From NCBI GenBank assembly GCA_035650495.1, contig DASRHK010000107.1, positions 1 through 11,079 of the forward strand: DNA of 11,079 bases. The letters are read 5' to 3'. Made by a program: the position numbers and the translations under genes. Shown here piece after piece: positions 1-6,596 of this stretch. The DNA comes from DASRHK01 sp035650495 (GTDB lineage: Bacteria > Pseudomonadota > Gammaproteobacteria > Nevskiales > Nevskiaceae). Every line of letters begins with the position of its first letter. Position 1 is the first letter of the stretch. The notes beneath the pieces are model-generated. The model was not told where the DNA came from. It saw only the letters and a list, made by a program, of their open reading frames with translations, and searched no databases.

Positions 1-1043
1 ACGCGGTCGACCGCGAGCGGATGCTGACGATCACGGGCGCGACGGGCAACAACCTGCGCGAGGTGAGGCTCGAGCTGCCGCTCGGGCTGTTCGTCTGCGT
101 GACGGGTGTGTCGGGATCGGGCAAGTCGACGCTGATCAACGACACGCTGTATCGCGCGGTCGCGCGCCATCTGTACGACAGCGCGGACGAGCCGGCGCCG
201 TTCGCCGAGATCGAGGGGCTCGAGCACCTCGACAAGGTGATCAGCGTCGACCAGAGCCCGATCGGGCGCACGCCGCGCTCGAATCCCGCGACGTACACGG
301 GGCTGTTCACGCCGATCCGCGAGCTGTTCGCGCAGGTGCCCGAAGCGCGCGCGCGCGGCTATGAGGCCGGCCGCTTCTCGTTCAACGTGAAAGGCGGGCG
401 CTGCGAAACCTGTGAAGGCGACGGCGTGATCAAGGTCGAGATGCACTTCCTGCCCGACATCTACGTGACCTGCGACACCTGCAAGGGCCGTCGCTACAAC
501 CGCGAGACCCTGGAGATCAAGTACAAGGGCAAGGGCATCGACGAAGTGCTCAACATGACCGTCGAAGACGGCCTCGCCTTCTTCAAGGCCGTGCCCGCGA
601 TCGCGCGCAAGCTCGAGACGCTGATGGACGTGGGCCTCTCCTACATCACGCTCGGCCAGAACGCGACGACGCTGTCCGGCGGCGAAGCGCAGCGCATCAA
701 GCTCGCGAAAGAGCTGTCGCGGCGCGACACCGGCCAGACGCTCTACATCCTCGACGAGCCGACCACCGGCCTGCACTTCCAGGACGTCGCACAGTTGCTC
801 ACGGTGCTGGAGCGCCTGCGCGAGCGCGGCAATACCGTCGTCGTCATCGAGCACAACCTCGACGTGATCAAGCGCGCCGACTGGATCATCGACCTCGGCC
901 CCGAAGGCGGCGACGGCGGCGGTGAGATCGTCGCGGTCGGCACGCCGGAGGACGTCGCGAAGAACAAGCGCTCGCACACGGGGCGTTATCTCAAGCCGCT
1001 GCTGAAATCCGCGGCGCCGCGCGAGTTCGAAGCGGTGAAATAA
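1..1043 (+). CDS. uvrA: UvrA, excinuclease ABC subunit A (3' part, cut by the left edge)
   Basis: UvrA is the DNA-damage sensor of nucleotide excision repair; it scans DNA as a dimer and loads UvrB at lesions. The reading frame is open to the left edge (first whole codon at 3), so the ATG at 21 is internal and about 346 residues are present of a protein usually near 940. Counting from the Met at 21: Walker A GVSGSGKST (29-37), a zinc module with two CxxC pairs (Cys128/131 and Cys151/154), ABC signature LSGGEAQR (about 218-225), Walker B LYILDEPTTG (241-250) and the switch His in VVVIEHN (278). This is the complete second ATPase half and normal C-terminus. It ends with TAA at 1041-1043 and converges on the minus-strand genes. 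No LexA box can be assessed because the promoter is outside. Identity is essentially certain. Confidence 0.98.
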   Translation, partial: AVDRERMLTITGATGNNLREVRLELPLGLFVCVTGVSGSGKSTLINDTLYRAVARHLYDSADEPAPFAEIEGLEHLDKVISVDQSPIGRTPRSNPATYTGLFTPIRELFAQVPEARARGYEAGRFSFNVKGGRCETCEGDGVIKVEMHFLPDIYVTCDTCKGRRYNRETLEIKYKGKGIDEVLNMTVEDGLAFFKAVPAIARKLETLMDVGLSYITLGQNATTLSGGEAQRIKLAKELSRRDTGQTLYILDEPTTGLHFQDVAQLLTVLERLRERGNTVVVIEHNLDVIKRADWIIDLGPEGGDGGGEIVAVGTPEDVAKNKRSHTGRYLKPLLKSAAPREFEAVK

Positions 1044-1045
1044 AA

Positions 1046-1066
1046 AGGGCCGGCAGTGCCGGCCCT
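1046..1066 (-). terminator. Intrinsic terminator for the DUF1302 transcript
   Basis: A perfect 9-bp GC-rich stem with a 3-base loop. Read on the minus strand, the stem is followed at once by TTTTTATTT, a good U-tract, so it ends transcription coming from the DUF1302 gene about 130 bases upstream. On the plus strand the hairpin starts 3 bases after the uvrA stop but is followed by AAATGC with no T-run, so it should be a weak terminator for uvrA, although it may protect the uvrA 3' end. The minus-strand U-tract is copied from the A-rich uvrA stop codon region. Confidence 0.85.
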
Positions 1067-1102
1067 AAATGCTTCCCCCAAAAACTTTCCGCTGTCCTAT
1101 CT

Positions 1103-1184
1103 GGCGCGTTCAAGCCGCGGAAGAACGCGGTTTAACGCGCCGTTCGCGGCGGTCACGCGAACTAGGCTACGCAAGCGCAGCCTA
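1103..1184. repeat. Three consecutive inverted repeats in the DUF1302 trailer
   Basis: The 154-base convergent gap holds more than the terminator. There is an 8-bp outer stem GGCGCGTT/AACGCGCC (1103-1110 with 1134-1141) enclosing an inner CCGCG/CGCGG stem (1115-1119 with 1126-1130). Next comes GTTCGCG/CGCGAAC (1142-1148 with 1156-1162), then TAGGCT/AGCCTA (1163-1168 with 1179-1184). None has a T-run right after it on either strand. They would fold in the 3' untranslated part of the DUF1302 mRNA and may stabilise it; that role is inference. No reading frame here looks coding. Confidence 0.6.
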
Positions 1185-1197
1185 ATTCGCGGACCCA

Positions 1198-3774
1198 TCA
1201 GAACTGGTACTTCACGAACACCTGCGCGTTGTCGCGATCGCGCCAGAGGTTGTACTGGCCGCCGCCCATGAACCAGGTGTAGCCCATCGTGAACGAGAGC
1301 GCTTCCTTGTAGCGGATCTCGAGGTTCGACTGGATGATCTTGCGGCCGTCGAGGAACTGTCCCGACGGATCCGGCATGGTGCCGTGCACGTCGTGCCACC
1401 ACAGGAAGAACGGCGCGAGCGAGATGCCCGGCAGCACGCTCTCGTAGCGCACGATGCTGACCACGCGATAACCCCACGAGAAGCGATCGGCGTAACCGGT
1501 GGTGTCCTGCTGATGCGGATTGAAGCGCAGGCCGTCCGGACCGATGCTGCAGTCGACCGTCGCGGCGCAGGCCTGGCGACCACCATCGGCACCGGAGCCG
1601 TCGGCGCCGGCGCTCGCGTGATAGAAGGTGCCCGGACCTTCGATCTGCAGGATGTCCATCGCCGGGATGCCCGGCGTGTAGTTCGCGCCGAACTCGTAGA
1701 GCATGATGACCTGATCGGCGCCGATCCAGTTGTCGGTCGCGCCGATGACCTTGGTCAGCCCGAGGTTGAACTCGAACGACTTGAACGGCTCGTAGCCGCG
1801 GATGTAGGTGTTCGGCGGCACTTCGCCCGGCTTGTAGCCGCGATACGCGGCGACGAAGCTCGGGAACGAGCGCGCGGAGCCGTCGGCGTGACCGATGATC
1901 AGGTCGAACGTGTCCTTGTACGGCGTCACGCCGGGACCGGCGATGAAGTCGCTGGGCGCATACGTCGTTGGGCCGCCGCCTTCCGCATCGCCGACACCGG
2001 TCGTGCTGCCCGAGCAGCCGAAACCGGCGGGCGAAAGATTCGGCACGCCGAGCGGCAAGCCGAGTCCCTGGATGAGGCCGCTGAGCAGCGCAGTCGCCGT
2101 GGTCACGTTCACCGGCGACGGCGCAATGCGCTCGAAGGTCGGGTCGTGGCACTTCGCCAGCATCGGTTGCAGGCCGGCGAAGACGAGATCCTCCGGATCG
2201 ACCTGCGCGGGCTTGTTCGGGCGATACGCGATTTCGCCCTGCACCGAGTAGTCGCCCGCGGTCGTCGCGAACGACACGCCGAACATGTGGATGTTCTCGG
2301 GGTATTCGAGCTGCAGCTTCACGGTGTCGATGGGCACCGCGTTGCTGGTCGCGGCGGCCGGATCGGTCGGATGCAGCAACGGCAGGTCCGGGCACGCGGC
2401 GATCAGGCTGATACCGTCGTAGGCGTCGATGTCCTGGCCTTGGACGAGGCCGGTCCCCTGCAGCGAGCCGTGCTTGCCGCCCTTGCGCGCGCAGCTGCCG
2501 TCGGATGAATAGAAGCTCGCGTACGGCAGCTTCGAGTGATAGTTCTCGTAGAACAGGCCGAAGTCGGTGCCGTTGTTGAGCCAGTCGGCGTAGTAGCGGA
2601 ACGACACGCCCCACTGGCCCGTGTTCTTCGGCTCATGGTCGGCGAGGCGGTTCAGCGTGATCGTCGTGTTGGTCAGGCCCGACAGCGGATTCGCCTGCGG
2701 ATCGGCGACGCGGAACGGGTCTTCGGCGCCGCCGCCGAAATTGATGCCGGCCGTGCTCACCGCGTTGTTGGTGCCGATGTCGAGGAACGACATGTAGCTG
2801 CCCGGCGCGGGAATCTCGACCGGTTTCCACTCGAAGCCGTAGAAGCCTTCCAGCGTCGCGTTGGTGAACGGCTCCGTCGACAGGAACGCCATGCCGGTCG
2901 GCTGGAACACTTCCTCGGCGTTCGACAGCACGTTGCCGACGCGCAGGAAGTTGTTCAGGTTGATCGGATTGATCGAGTTGATCGAGTCGAACAGGAGCAC
3001 CGTCGACTGGCCCCAGTTCAGGGTGAGGCGACCGACCTTGAACGTGAGCTTGTGTTCCGCCGGCAGCGGCACCTGGCCGTAGAAATAGGCGTCGAGCATC
3101 TGGAAGTCGGTGCCGATCTGGCGAAGGATCTCGCCGTCGGTGCGCTTGTTGCGCACCACGCCACCGCCGCCATAGACGCCGGTCTGATAGAGGCCGTTCG
3201 GATTACAGGTGTGCGGATCGGCGCCCGGCTGCAAGCAGCTCGTGGCGCTCGCCGGCACGACGACCGAGGCCGCGTTCTCCGGCGTGATCCGATCCGGATG
3301 ATATTCGGTGAAGTCGTTGTTGACGAAGTCGTAGAAGTACAGCCAGCGGCCGAAGAAGCCGAAGTCCTTGTAGGTGACCTTGAGATCCTGCGTCAGCTTC
3401 ACCGGCGCCTGGGTCAGGTGGTACTTGTCGTAGTTCCAGTTGCCGTCGTCGGCGTTGTTGGTCGCCTGGCCCGGTGCGTCGGCGAGCTTGCGCGCCGGAT
3501 AGAACTGATCGCGGAACACGCCCTGGCAGCTCTGATACGAGCCGGCGCAGACCGCCGGATCGTTGTTCGACTTGCTGACCAGATCGTTGGCGCGGCCCTG
3601 CATGCGCATGGCAGCGCCCGCAGTGATCGACGTGTTGAGCGTGCCTTCGATGCCGCTGCCGTAGTCGAGGCTGAACTGAATCGCATGCGCCGCAGTGGCC
3701 GGCAGCAGCGACACGACGAGCGCGCCCGCGCCCAGCAAGCTGCGGTGCAATCCACGACGCCCTGGCTTCTCCAT
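1198..3774 (-). CDS. DUF1302 family outer-membrane protein, 858 residues
   Basis: I recognise the DUF1302 family, a set of secreted, probably beta-barrel outer-membrane proteins often encoded near DUF1329 and hydrophobic-compound transport or breakdown genes; the molecular function is not established. The frame is open further upstream, but ATG at 3774 is preceded by GGGGGAG at a 5-base spacing and followed by a clear signal peptide: basic N-region, hydrophobic LLGAGALVVSLLPATA, cleavage probably after AHA (residue 31). The mature part is rich in aromatic residues, Gly and Asn, with alternating strand-like stretches, and ends in VFVKYQF; a terminal Phe is typical of outer-membrane barrels. 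The family-like segment TVKLQLEYPENIHMFGVSF is in the middle. It is longer than the roughly 500-650 residues I associate with the family. Ten cysteines sit in loop-like stretches, three pairs closely spaced. No DUF1329 gene adjoins it. It is likely transcribed alone from the promoter at 3845-3873. Confidence 0.88.
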   Translation of the reverse strand: MEKPGRRGLHRSLLGAGALVVSLLPATAAHAIQFSLDYGSGIEGTLNTSITAGAAMRMQGRANDLVSKSNNDPAVCAGSYQSCQGVFRDQFYPARKLADAPGQATNNADDGNWNYDKYHLTQAPVKLTQDLKVTYKDFGFFGRWLYFYDFVNNDFTEYHPDRITPENAASVVVPASATSCLQPGADPHTCNPNGLYQTGVYGGGGVVRNKRTDGEILRQIGTDFQMLDAYFYGQVPLPAEHKLTFKVGRLTLNWGQSTVLLFDSINSINPINLNNFLRVGNVLSNAEEVFQPTGMAFLSTEPFTNATLEGFYGFEWKPVEIPAPGSYMSFLDIGTNNAVSTAGINFGGGAEDPFRVADPQANPLSGLTNTTITLNRLADHEPKNTGQWGVSFRYYADWLNNGTDFGLFYENYHSKLPYASFYSSDGSCARKGGKHGSLQGTGLVQGQDIDAYDGISLIAACPDLPLLHPTDPAAATSNAVPIDTVKLQLEYPENIHMFGVSFATTAGDYSVQGEIAYRPNKPAQVDPEDLVFAGLQPMLAKCHDPTFERIAPSPVNVTTATALLSGLIQGLGLPLGVPNLSPAGFGCSGSTTGVGDAEGGGPTTYAPSDFIAGPGVTPYKDTFDLIIGHADGSARSFPSFVAAYRGYKPGEVPPNTYIRGYEPFKSFEFNLGLTKVIGATDNWIGADQVIMLYEFGANYTPGIPAMDILQIEGPGTFYHASAGADGSGADGGRQACAATVDCSIGPDGLRFNPHQQDTTGYADRFSWGYRVVSIVRYESVLPGISLAPFFLWWHDVHGTMPDPSGQFLDGRKIIQSNLEIRYKEALSFTMGYTWFMGGGQYNLWRDRDNAQVFVKYQF

Positions 3775-3779
3775 TCGCA

Positions 3780-3786
3780 CTCCCCC
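3780..3786 (-). promoter_or_regulatory. Ribosome binding site of the DUF1302 gene
   Basis: On the minus strand GGGGGAG lies 5 bases before the ATG at 3774. It fixes the start, because the same frame stays open for another 107 codons upstream, through the intergenic gap and into the end of oppD. Confidence 0.7.
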
Positions 3787-3794
3787 AACTTTTG

Positions 3795-3837
3795 GCCGGC
3801 TGTGCCGGCTTCGTCGAATCGACCGCGCCCCGCGCGG
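3795..3837. repeat. Three inverted repeats in the DUF1302 leader
   Basis: Within 43 bases upstream of the start codon are GCCGGC-TGT-GCCGGC (3795-3809), GTCGA-A-TCGAC (3813-3823) and CCGCGC-CCC-GCGCGG (3823-3837), the last two sharing one base. They lie between the predicted transcription start (about 3838) and the ribosome binding site, so they would fold in the leader RNA. None is followed by a T-run on the minus strand, so they do not form a standard terminator for oppD. They could be protein-binding sites, mRNA-stabilising hairpins or a weak operon end. Confidence 0.55.
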
Positions 3838-3844
3838 ACAGAAA

Positions 3845-3873
3845 AACTTACCAGCACTACAGCGGTTTGCCAA
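3845..3873 (-). promoter_or_regulatory. Predicted sigma-70 promoter of the DUF1302 gene
   Basis: On the minus strand TTGGCA (3873-3868, five of six matches to the -35 consensus) is followed after exactly 17 bases by TAAGTT (3850-3845). The -10 has only a fair match but is preceded by TG in the extended -10 position. It sits in a locally AT-richer patch covering the last codons of oppD (stop at 3857-3859). Transcription would begin near 3838, giving a leader of about 64 bases. It is a prediction from motif match only. Confidence 0.5.
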
Positions 3874-4873
3874 CTGTTTTCGACGTAAATTCGCTGTCCG
3901 GCGATGGGCTTGCGCCCTCGTCGCGATGGCAGGCGCTGGTGGTCCCGCCACCGGTCGCGCGCAGCATGGGGCGCTCTTTGGCGCACCGGTCGAAGGCCGC
4001 CCCGCAGCGCGGATGGAACGGACAGCCCGCCTTGCGCTCGTCCAAAGTCGGGGCTTGACCGGGAATCGAGGGCAGCAGTGAGCGCCGTCGCGCATCCACC
4101 CGCAGCCGGCTCGCGAGCAGCGCGCGCGAGTATGGGTTGCGCGGCTGGGCGAGAAGCGCGGCGGTCGGCGCCGACTCCATGATCCGGCCGGCGTACATCA
4201 CCAGCGTCCGCGTGCACAGCTCCGCGACGACGCCGAGATCGTGCGAGATCAGGATCACCGCGAGCCCGAGGTCGCGCTGCAGCTCGGCGAGCAGCGCGAG
4301 GATCTGCGCCTGGATCGTCACGTCGAGCGCGCTGGTCGGCTCGTCGGCGATCAGGAGCTTCGGCTTGCACAGCAGCATCATCGCGATCGCGATGCGCTGG
4401 CGCATGCCGCCGGAGAACTCGTGCGGATAGCGCGTCAGCGCGTTCGCGGCGCCGGAGAGCCGTACGCGATCGAGCATCTGCGCGGACTGCTGCAGCGCTT
4501 CGTGGCGGGACACGCCCAGATGCCGCTCCGCGATCTCGGCCATCTGCACGCCGATCGTCAGATGCGGATTGAGGCTCGTCTTCGGATCCTGGAACACGAG
4601 CGCGATCTGAGCGCCGCGGATGCGATTGAGCTTGCTCGCGCGCATGCGCAGCAGCTCGGCGCCGTCGAACGCGATCGACCCGCGCGCCTTCGCGTTCCAC
4701 GGCAGGAGTCCCATGATCGCGAGCGCGGTCTGCGTCTTGCCGCTGCCCGACTCGCCGACGATGCCGACCGATTCGCCCGCGGCGACGTCGAAGCTGACGC
4801 CGTCGACGGTGCGCAGAACTCCGTCGGGTGTCTTGATCGCGACGGAGAGGTCATTGACCGACAGCAGGCTCAT
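3857..4873 (-). CDS. oppD: OppD-type ATPase of a peptide ABC importer
   Basis: This cytoplasmic ATPase powers peptide uptake through OppB/OppC. It has 338 residues, normal for OppD/DppD. Visible motifs: Walker A GESGSGKT (40-47), Q-loop VFQDPKTSLNP (93-103), signature FSGGMRQR (153-160), Walker B LLIADEPTSALD (173-184) and H-loop ILISHDL with His211. The C-terminal oligopeptide/dipeptide domain (about 233-320, beginning near NPYSRALL) carries four cysteines, 284, 290, 297 and 315, spaced like the iron-sulfur cluster ligands reported for DppD-type subunits. The ATG at 4873 overlaps the oppC stop as ATGA, which fixes the start against a longer open frame; GAGG lies 8 bases upstream. The gene ends the operon, and the partner ATPase OppF is absent downstream, where a promoter and the DUF1302 gene begin. 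Substrate (oligo- or dipeptide, or another oligomer) cannot be told from the ATPase. Confidence 0.92.
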   Translation of the reverse strand: MSLLSVNDLSVAIKTPDGVLRTVDGVSFDVAAGESVGIVGESGSGKTQTALAIMGLLPWNAKARGSIAFDGAELLRMRASKLNRIRGAQIALVFQDPKTSLNPHLTIGVQMAEIAERHLGVSRHEALQQSAQMLDRVRLSGAANALTRYPHEFSGGMRQRIAIAMMLLCKPKLLIADEPTSALDVTIQAQILALLAELQRDLGLAVILISHDLGVVAELCTRTLVMYAGRIMESAPTAALLAQPRNPYSRALLASRLRVDARRRSLLPSIPGQAPTLDERKAGCPFHPRCGAAFDRCAKERPMLRATGGGTTSACHRDEGASPSPDSEFTSKTVGKPL

Positions 4874-5676
4874 CCGCGCAGCCTCGGATCGAACCGGTCG
4901 CGCATCGCGTCGCCGAGGAGGTTCAGCGCGAGCAGCGTGATCGCGAGCATCCCGGCCGGGAACACCAGCGACCACGGCGCGCTTTCCATCTCATGCGCGC
5001 CATCGTTGACGAGCGCGCCCCAGCTCGTCGCCGGCTCCTGGATGCCGAGCCCGAGGAACGAGAGGAACGATTCGACCAGCATCGCCTGCGGCACGATCAG
5101 GGCTGCGTAGACGATCACGACGCCCATGAGGTTGGGCACGATGTGCAGGCGCACGATCTCGTCGCTGCGTCGCCCGGCAACGCGCGCCGCAGCCACGAAG
5201 TCGCGCTGCTTCAACGCCAGCGCCTGCCCGCGCACGATGCGCGCCATGTCGAGCCAGTTCACCGCGCCGATGGCGACGAAGATCAGCCACACATGGCGTC
5301 CGAACAGCACGGTGAGGAGGATCACCAGGAACATGAATGGCAGCGCGTAGAGCACGTCGACCGAGCGCATCATCACCTCGTCGATGCGTCCGCCGCGATA
5401 GCCGGCGACCGCGCCCCACACCACCCCGATCGCGAGCGAGATCAGCGTCGCGGCGAGCCCGACCAGCAGCGAGATGCGCCCGCCCTGCATGGTGCGCACG
5501 AAGATGTCGCGTCCGAGGCTGTCGGTGCCGAACCAGTGATGCCCGGCGGCCGACGGCGGCGCGCCCCAGTCGGCGCTGAAGTCGATGAAGTCGTACGCGT
5601 ACGGGCTGAGCCACGGCCCGGCGATCACCAGCGCGAGGATGATCGCGAGGAAGCCGACGCTGAGCGCCATCCTCAT
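4870..5676 (-). CDS. oppC: OppC-type permease of a peptide ABC importer
   Basis: This inner-membrane permease pairs with OppB to form the translocation path. It has 268 residues, somewhat shorter than the usual 300 or so because the cytoplasmic tail before the first membrane segment (about 7-25) is nearly missing. After a periplasmic stretch with the family motif HHWFGTDSLGRDIFVR (46-61) come five more membrane segments. The EAA-like loop that contacts the ATPase is at about 160-181 (RDFVAAARVAGRRSDEIVRL). The C-terminal LGLGIQEPATSWGALV and RDRFDPRLRG are typical of OppC/DppC. The ATG at 5676 overlaps the oppB stop as ATGA; a second ATG two codons later (5670) is an alternative start. Its own stop overlaps oppD. 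Ribosome binding is weak, consistent with translational coupling. Confidence 0.93.
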   Translation of the reverse strand: MRMALSVGFLAIILALVIAGPWLSPYAYDFIDFSADWGAPPSAAGHHWFGTDSLGRDIFVRTMQGGRISLLVGLAATLISLAIGVVWGAVAGYRGGRIDEVMMRSVDVLYALPFMFLVILLTVLFGRHVWLIFVAIGAVNWLDMARIVRGQALALKQRDFVAAARVAGRRSDEIVRLHIVPNLMGVVIVYAALIVPQAMLVESFLSFLGLGIQEPATSWGALVNDGAHEMESAPWSLVFPAGMLAITLLALNLLGDAMRDRFDPRLRG

Positions 5677-6596
5677 GCGGCGCGCACTCTCGGGTCGAGC
5701 GTCGCGTAGAGCAGATCGACGACGAGGTTGAGCACAATGATCAGCGCGCCGTAGAACACGACGACGCCGAGCACCAGCGTGTAGTCGCGATTGAGCGCCG
5801 CCTGCACGAAATAGCGGCCGATGCCGGGGAGCCCGAACACCTGCTCGATCACGACCGATCCGGTGATGATCCCCGCGGCCGCCGGCCCGAGGTACGAGAG
5901 CACCGGCATGAACGCGGGCTTGAGCGCGTGCACGAGGACGACCCGCGTCGGGGACAGTCCTTTCGCGCGCGCCGTGCGGATGAAGGTCGATTGCAGGACC
6001 TCGATCATCGATCCGCGCATGAGTCGCGCGATGTATGCGACCTGCGGCGCCGCCAGCGCGACGACCGGCAGCACGAGGGTCGAGGGCTGCGACAAGTCCC
6101 ATCCGCCCGCCGGCAACCAGCCGAGCGTCACCGCGAACACGAGCACGAGGAGCGGCGCGAGCACGAAGTTCGGCGTCGAGATGCCGATCATTGCCGCCGA
6201 CATGACGCCGAGATCGGCGAGCCGGTCGTGGCGCAGCGCGGCGACGATGCCGAGCGCGCAGCCGACGACGAGACCGATCGCGAGCGCGCAAACGCCGAGC
6301 AGGCACGACACCGGAAAACCCGCGGCGATCAGCTCCGTGACCTCATAGCCTTCGTACTGAAACGACGGCCCGAGATCGCCGCGCGCGAGGCCGGAGAGGT
6401 AACGCGCGTACTGGCGCGGCAGCGATTCGTCGAGATGGTATTCGGCCGCGAGCGCCTTTTCGATCGCCGGCGGCATCACGCGCGCGCGATCGAACGGTCC
6501 GCCAGGCGCGAGCCGCATCAGGAAGAAGGTCAGCGTGACGAGGACCAGCAGCGTCGGGATCGCCGTGAGCAGACGCTTGAGGACGAGGCTCGTCAT
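5673..6596 (-). CDS. oppB: OppB-type permease of a peptide ABC importer
   Basis: This inner-membrane permease partners OppC in peptide import. Its 307 residues match the usual length. The first membrane segment (about 8-27) leads into RLAPGGPFDRAR, the hallmark of OppB/DppB. The periplasmic part carries LGPSFQYEGYEVTELI (75-90), which resembles E. coli OppB more than DppB. Further membrane segments lie at about 97-120, 130-160, 172-190, 230-255 and 276-298. The EAA-like ATPase-contact loop is at about 206-228 (IRTARAKGLSPTRVVLVHALK). The end, LYATLDPRVRAA, is typical. The ATG at 6596 overlaps the oppA stop and its TGA overlaps the oppC start, both as ATGA, so translation is probably coupled on both sides. 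Confidence 0.95.
   Translation of the reverse strand: MTSLVLKRLLTAIPTLLVLVTLTFFLMRLAPGGPFDRARVMPPAIEKALAAEYHLDESLPRQYARYLSGLARGDLGPSFQYEGYEVTELIAAGFPVSCLLGVCALAIGLVVGCALGIVAALRHDRLADLGVMSAAMIGISTPNFVLAPLLVLVFAVTLGWLPAGGWDLSQPSTLVLPVVALAAPQVAYIARLMRGSMIEVLQSTFIRTARAKGLSPTRVVLVHALKPAFMPVLSYLGPAAAGIITGSVVIEQVFGLPGIGRYFVQAALNRDYTLVLGVVVFYGALIIVLNLVVDLLYATLDPRVRAA

Noticed and set aside
1056..1271. 71-residue plus-strand open frame in the gap after uvrA
   Set aside because: No ribosome binding site, begins inside the terminator hairpin and runs into the complement of the DUF1302 gene; composition is not gene-like.
1384..3888. Long plus-strand open frames (374 and 450 residues) opposite the DUF1302 gene
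   Set aside because: They mirror the codon structure of the minus-strand gene in GC-rich DNA, are Arg/Ala/Val-rich with no domains, and lack signals; they are antisense shadows.
3935..3942. GCTGGTGG, the E. coli Chi sequence
   Set aside because: One 8-base match in 11 kb of GC-rich DNA is expected by chance, and Chi sequence differs between bacteria.
3775..4095. Extended DUF1302 start at 4095 giving 965 residues
   Set aside because: The first 107 residues read through the gap and oppD out of frame; the start at 3774 has a ribosome binding site and a signal peptide.
4874..6306. Upstream-extended starts for oppD (4975) and oppC (6306)
   Set aside because: Extensions are Arg/Ala-rich out-of-frame readings of the preceding gene; ATGA overlaps and normal family N-termini support 4873 and 5676.
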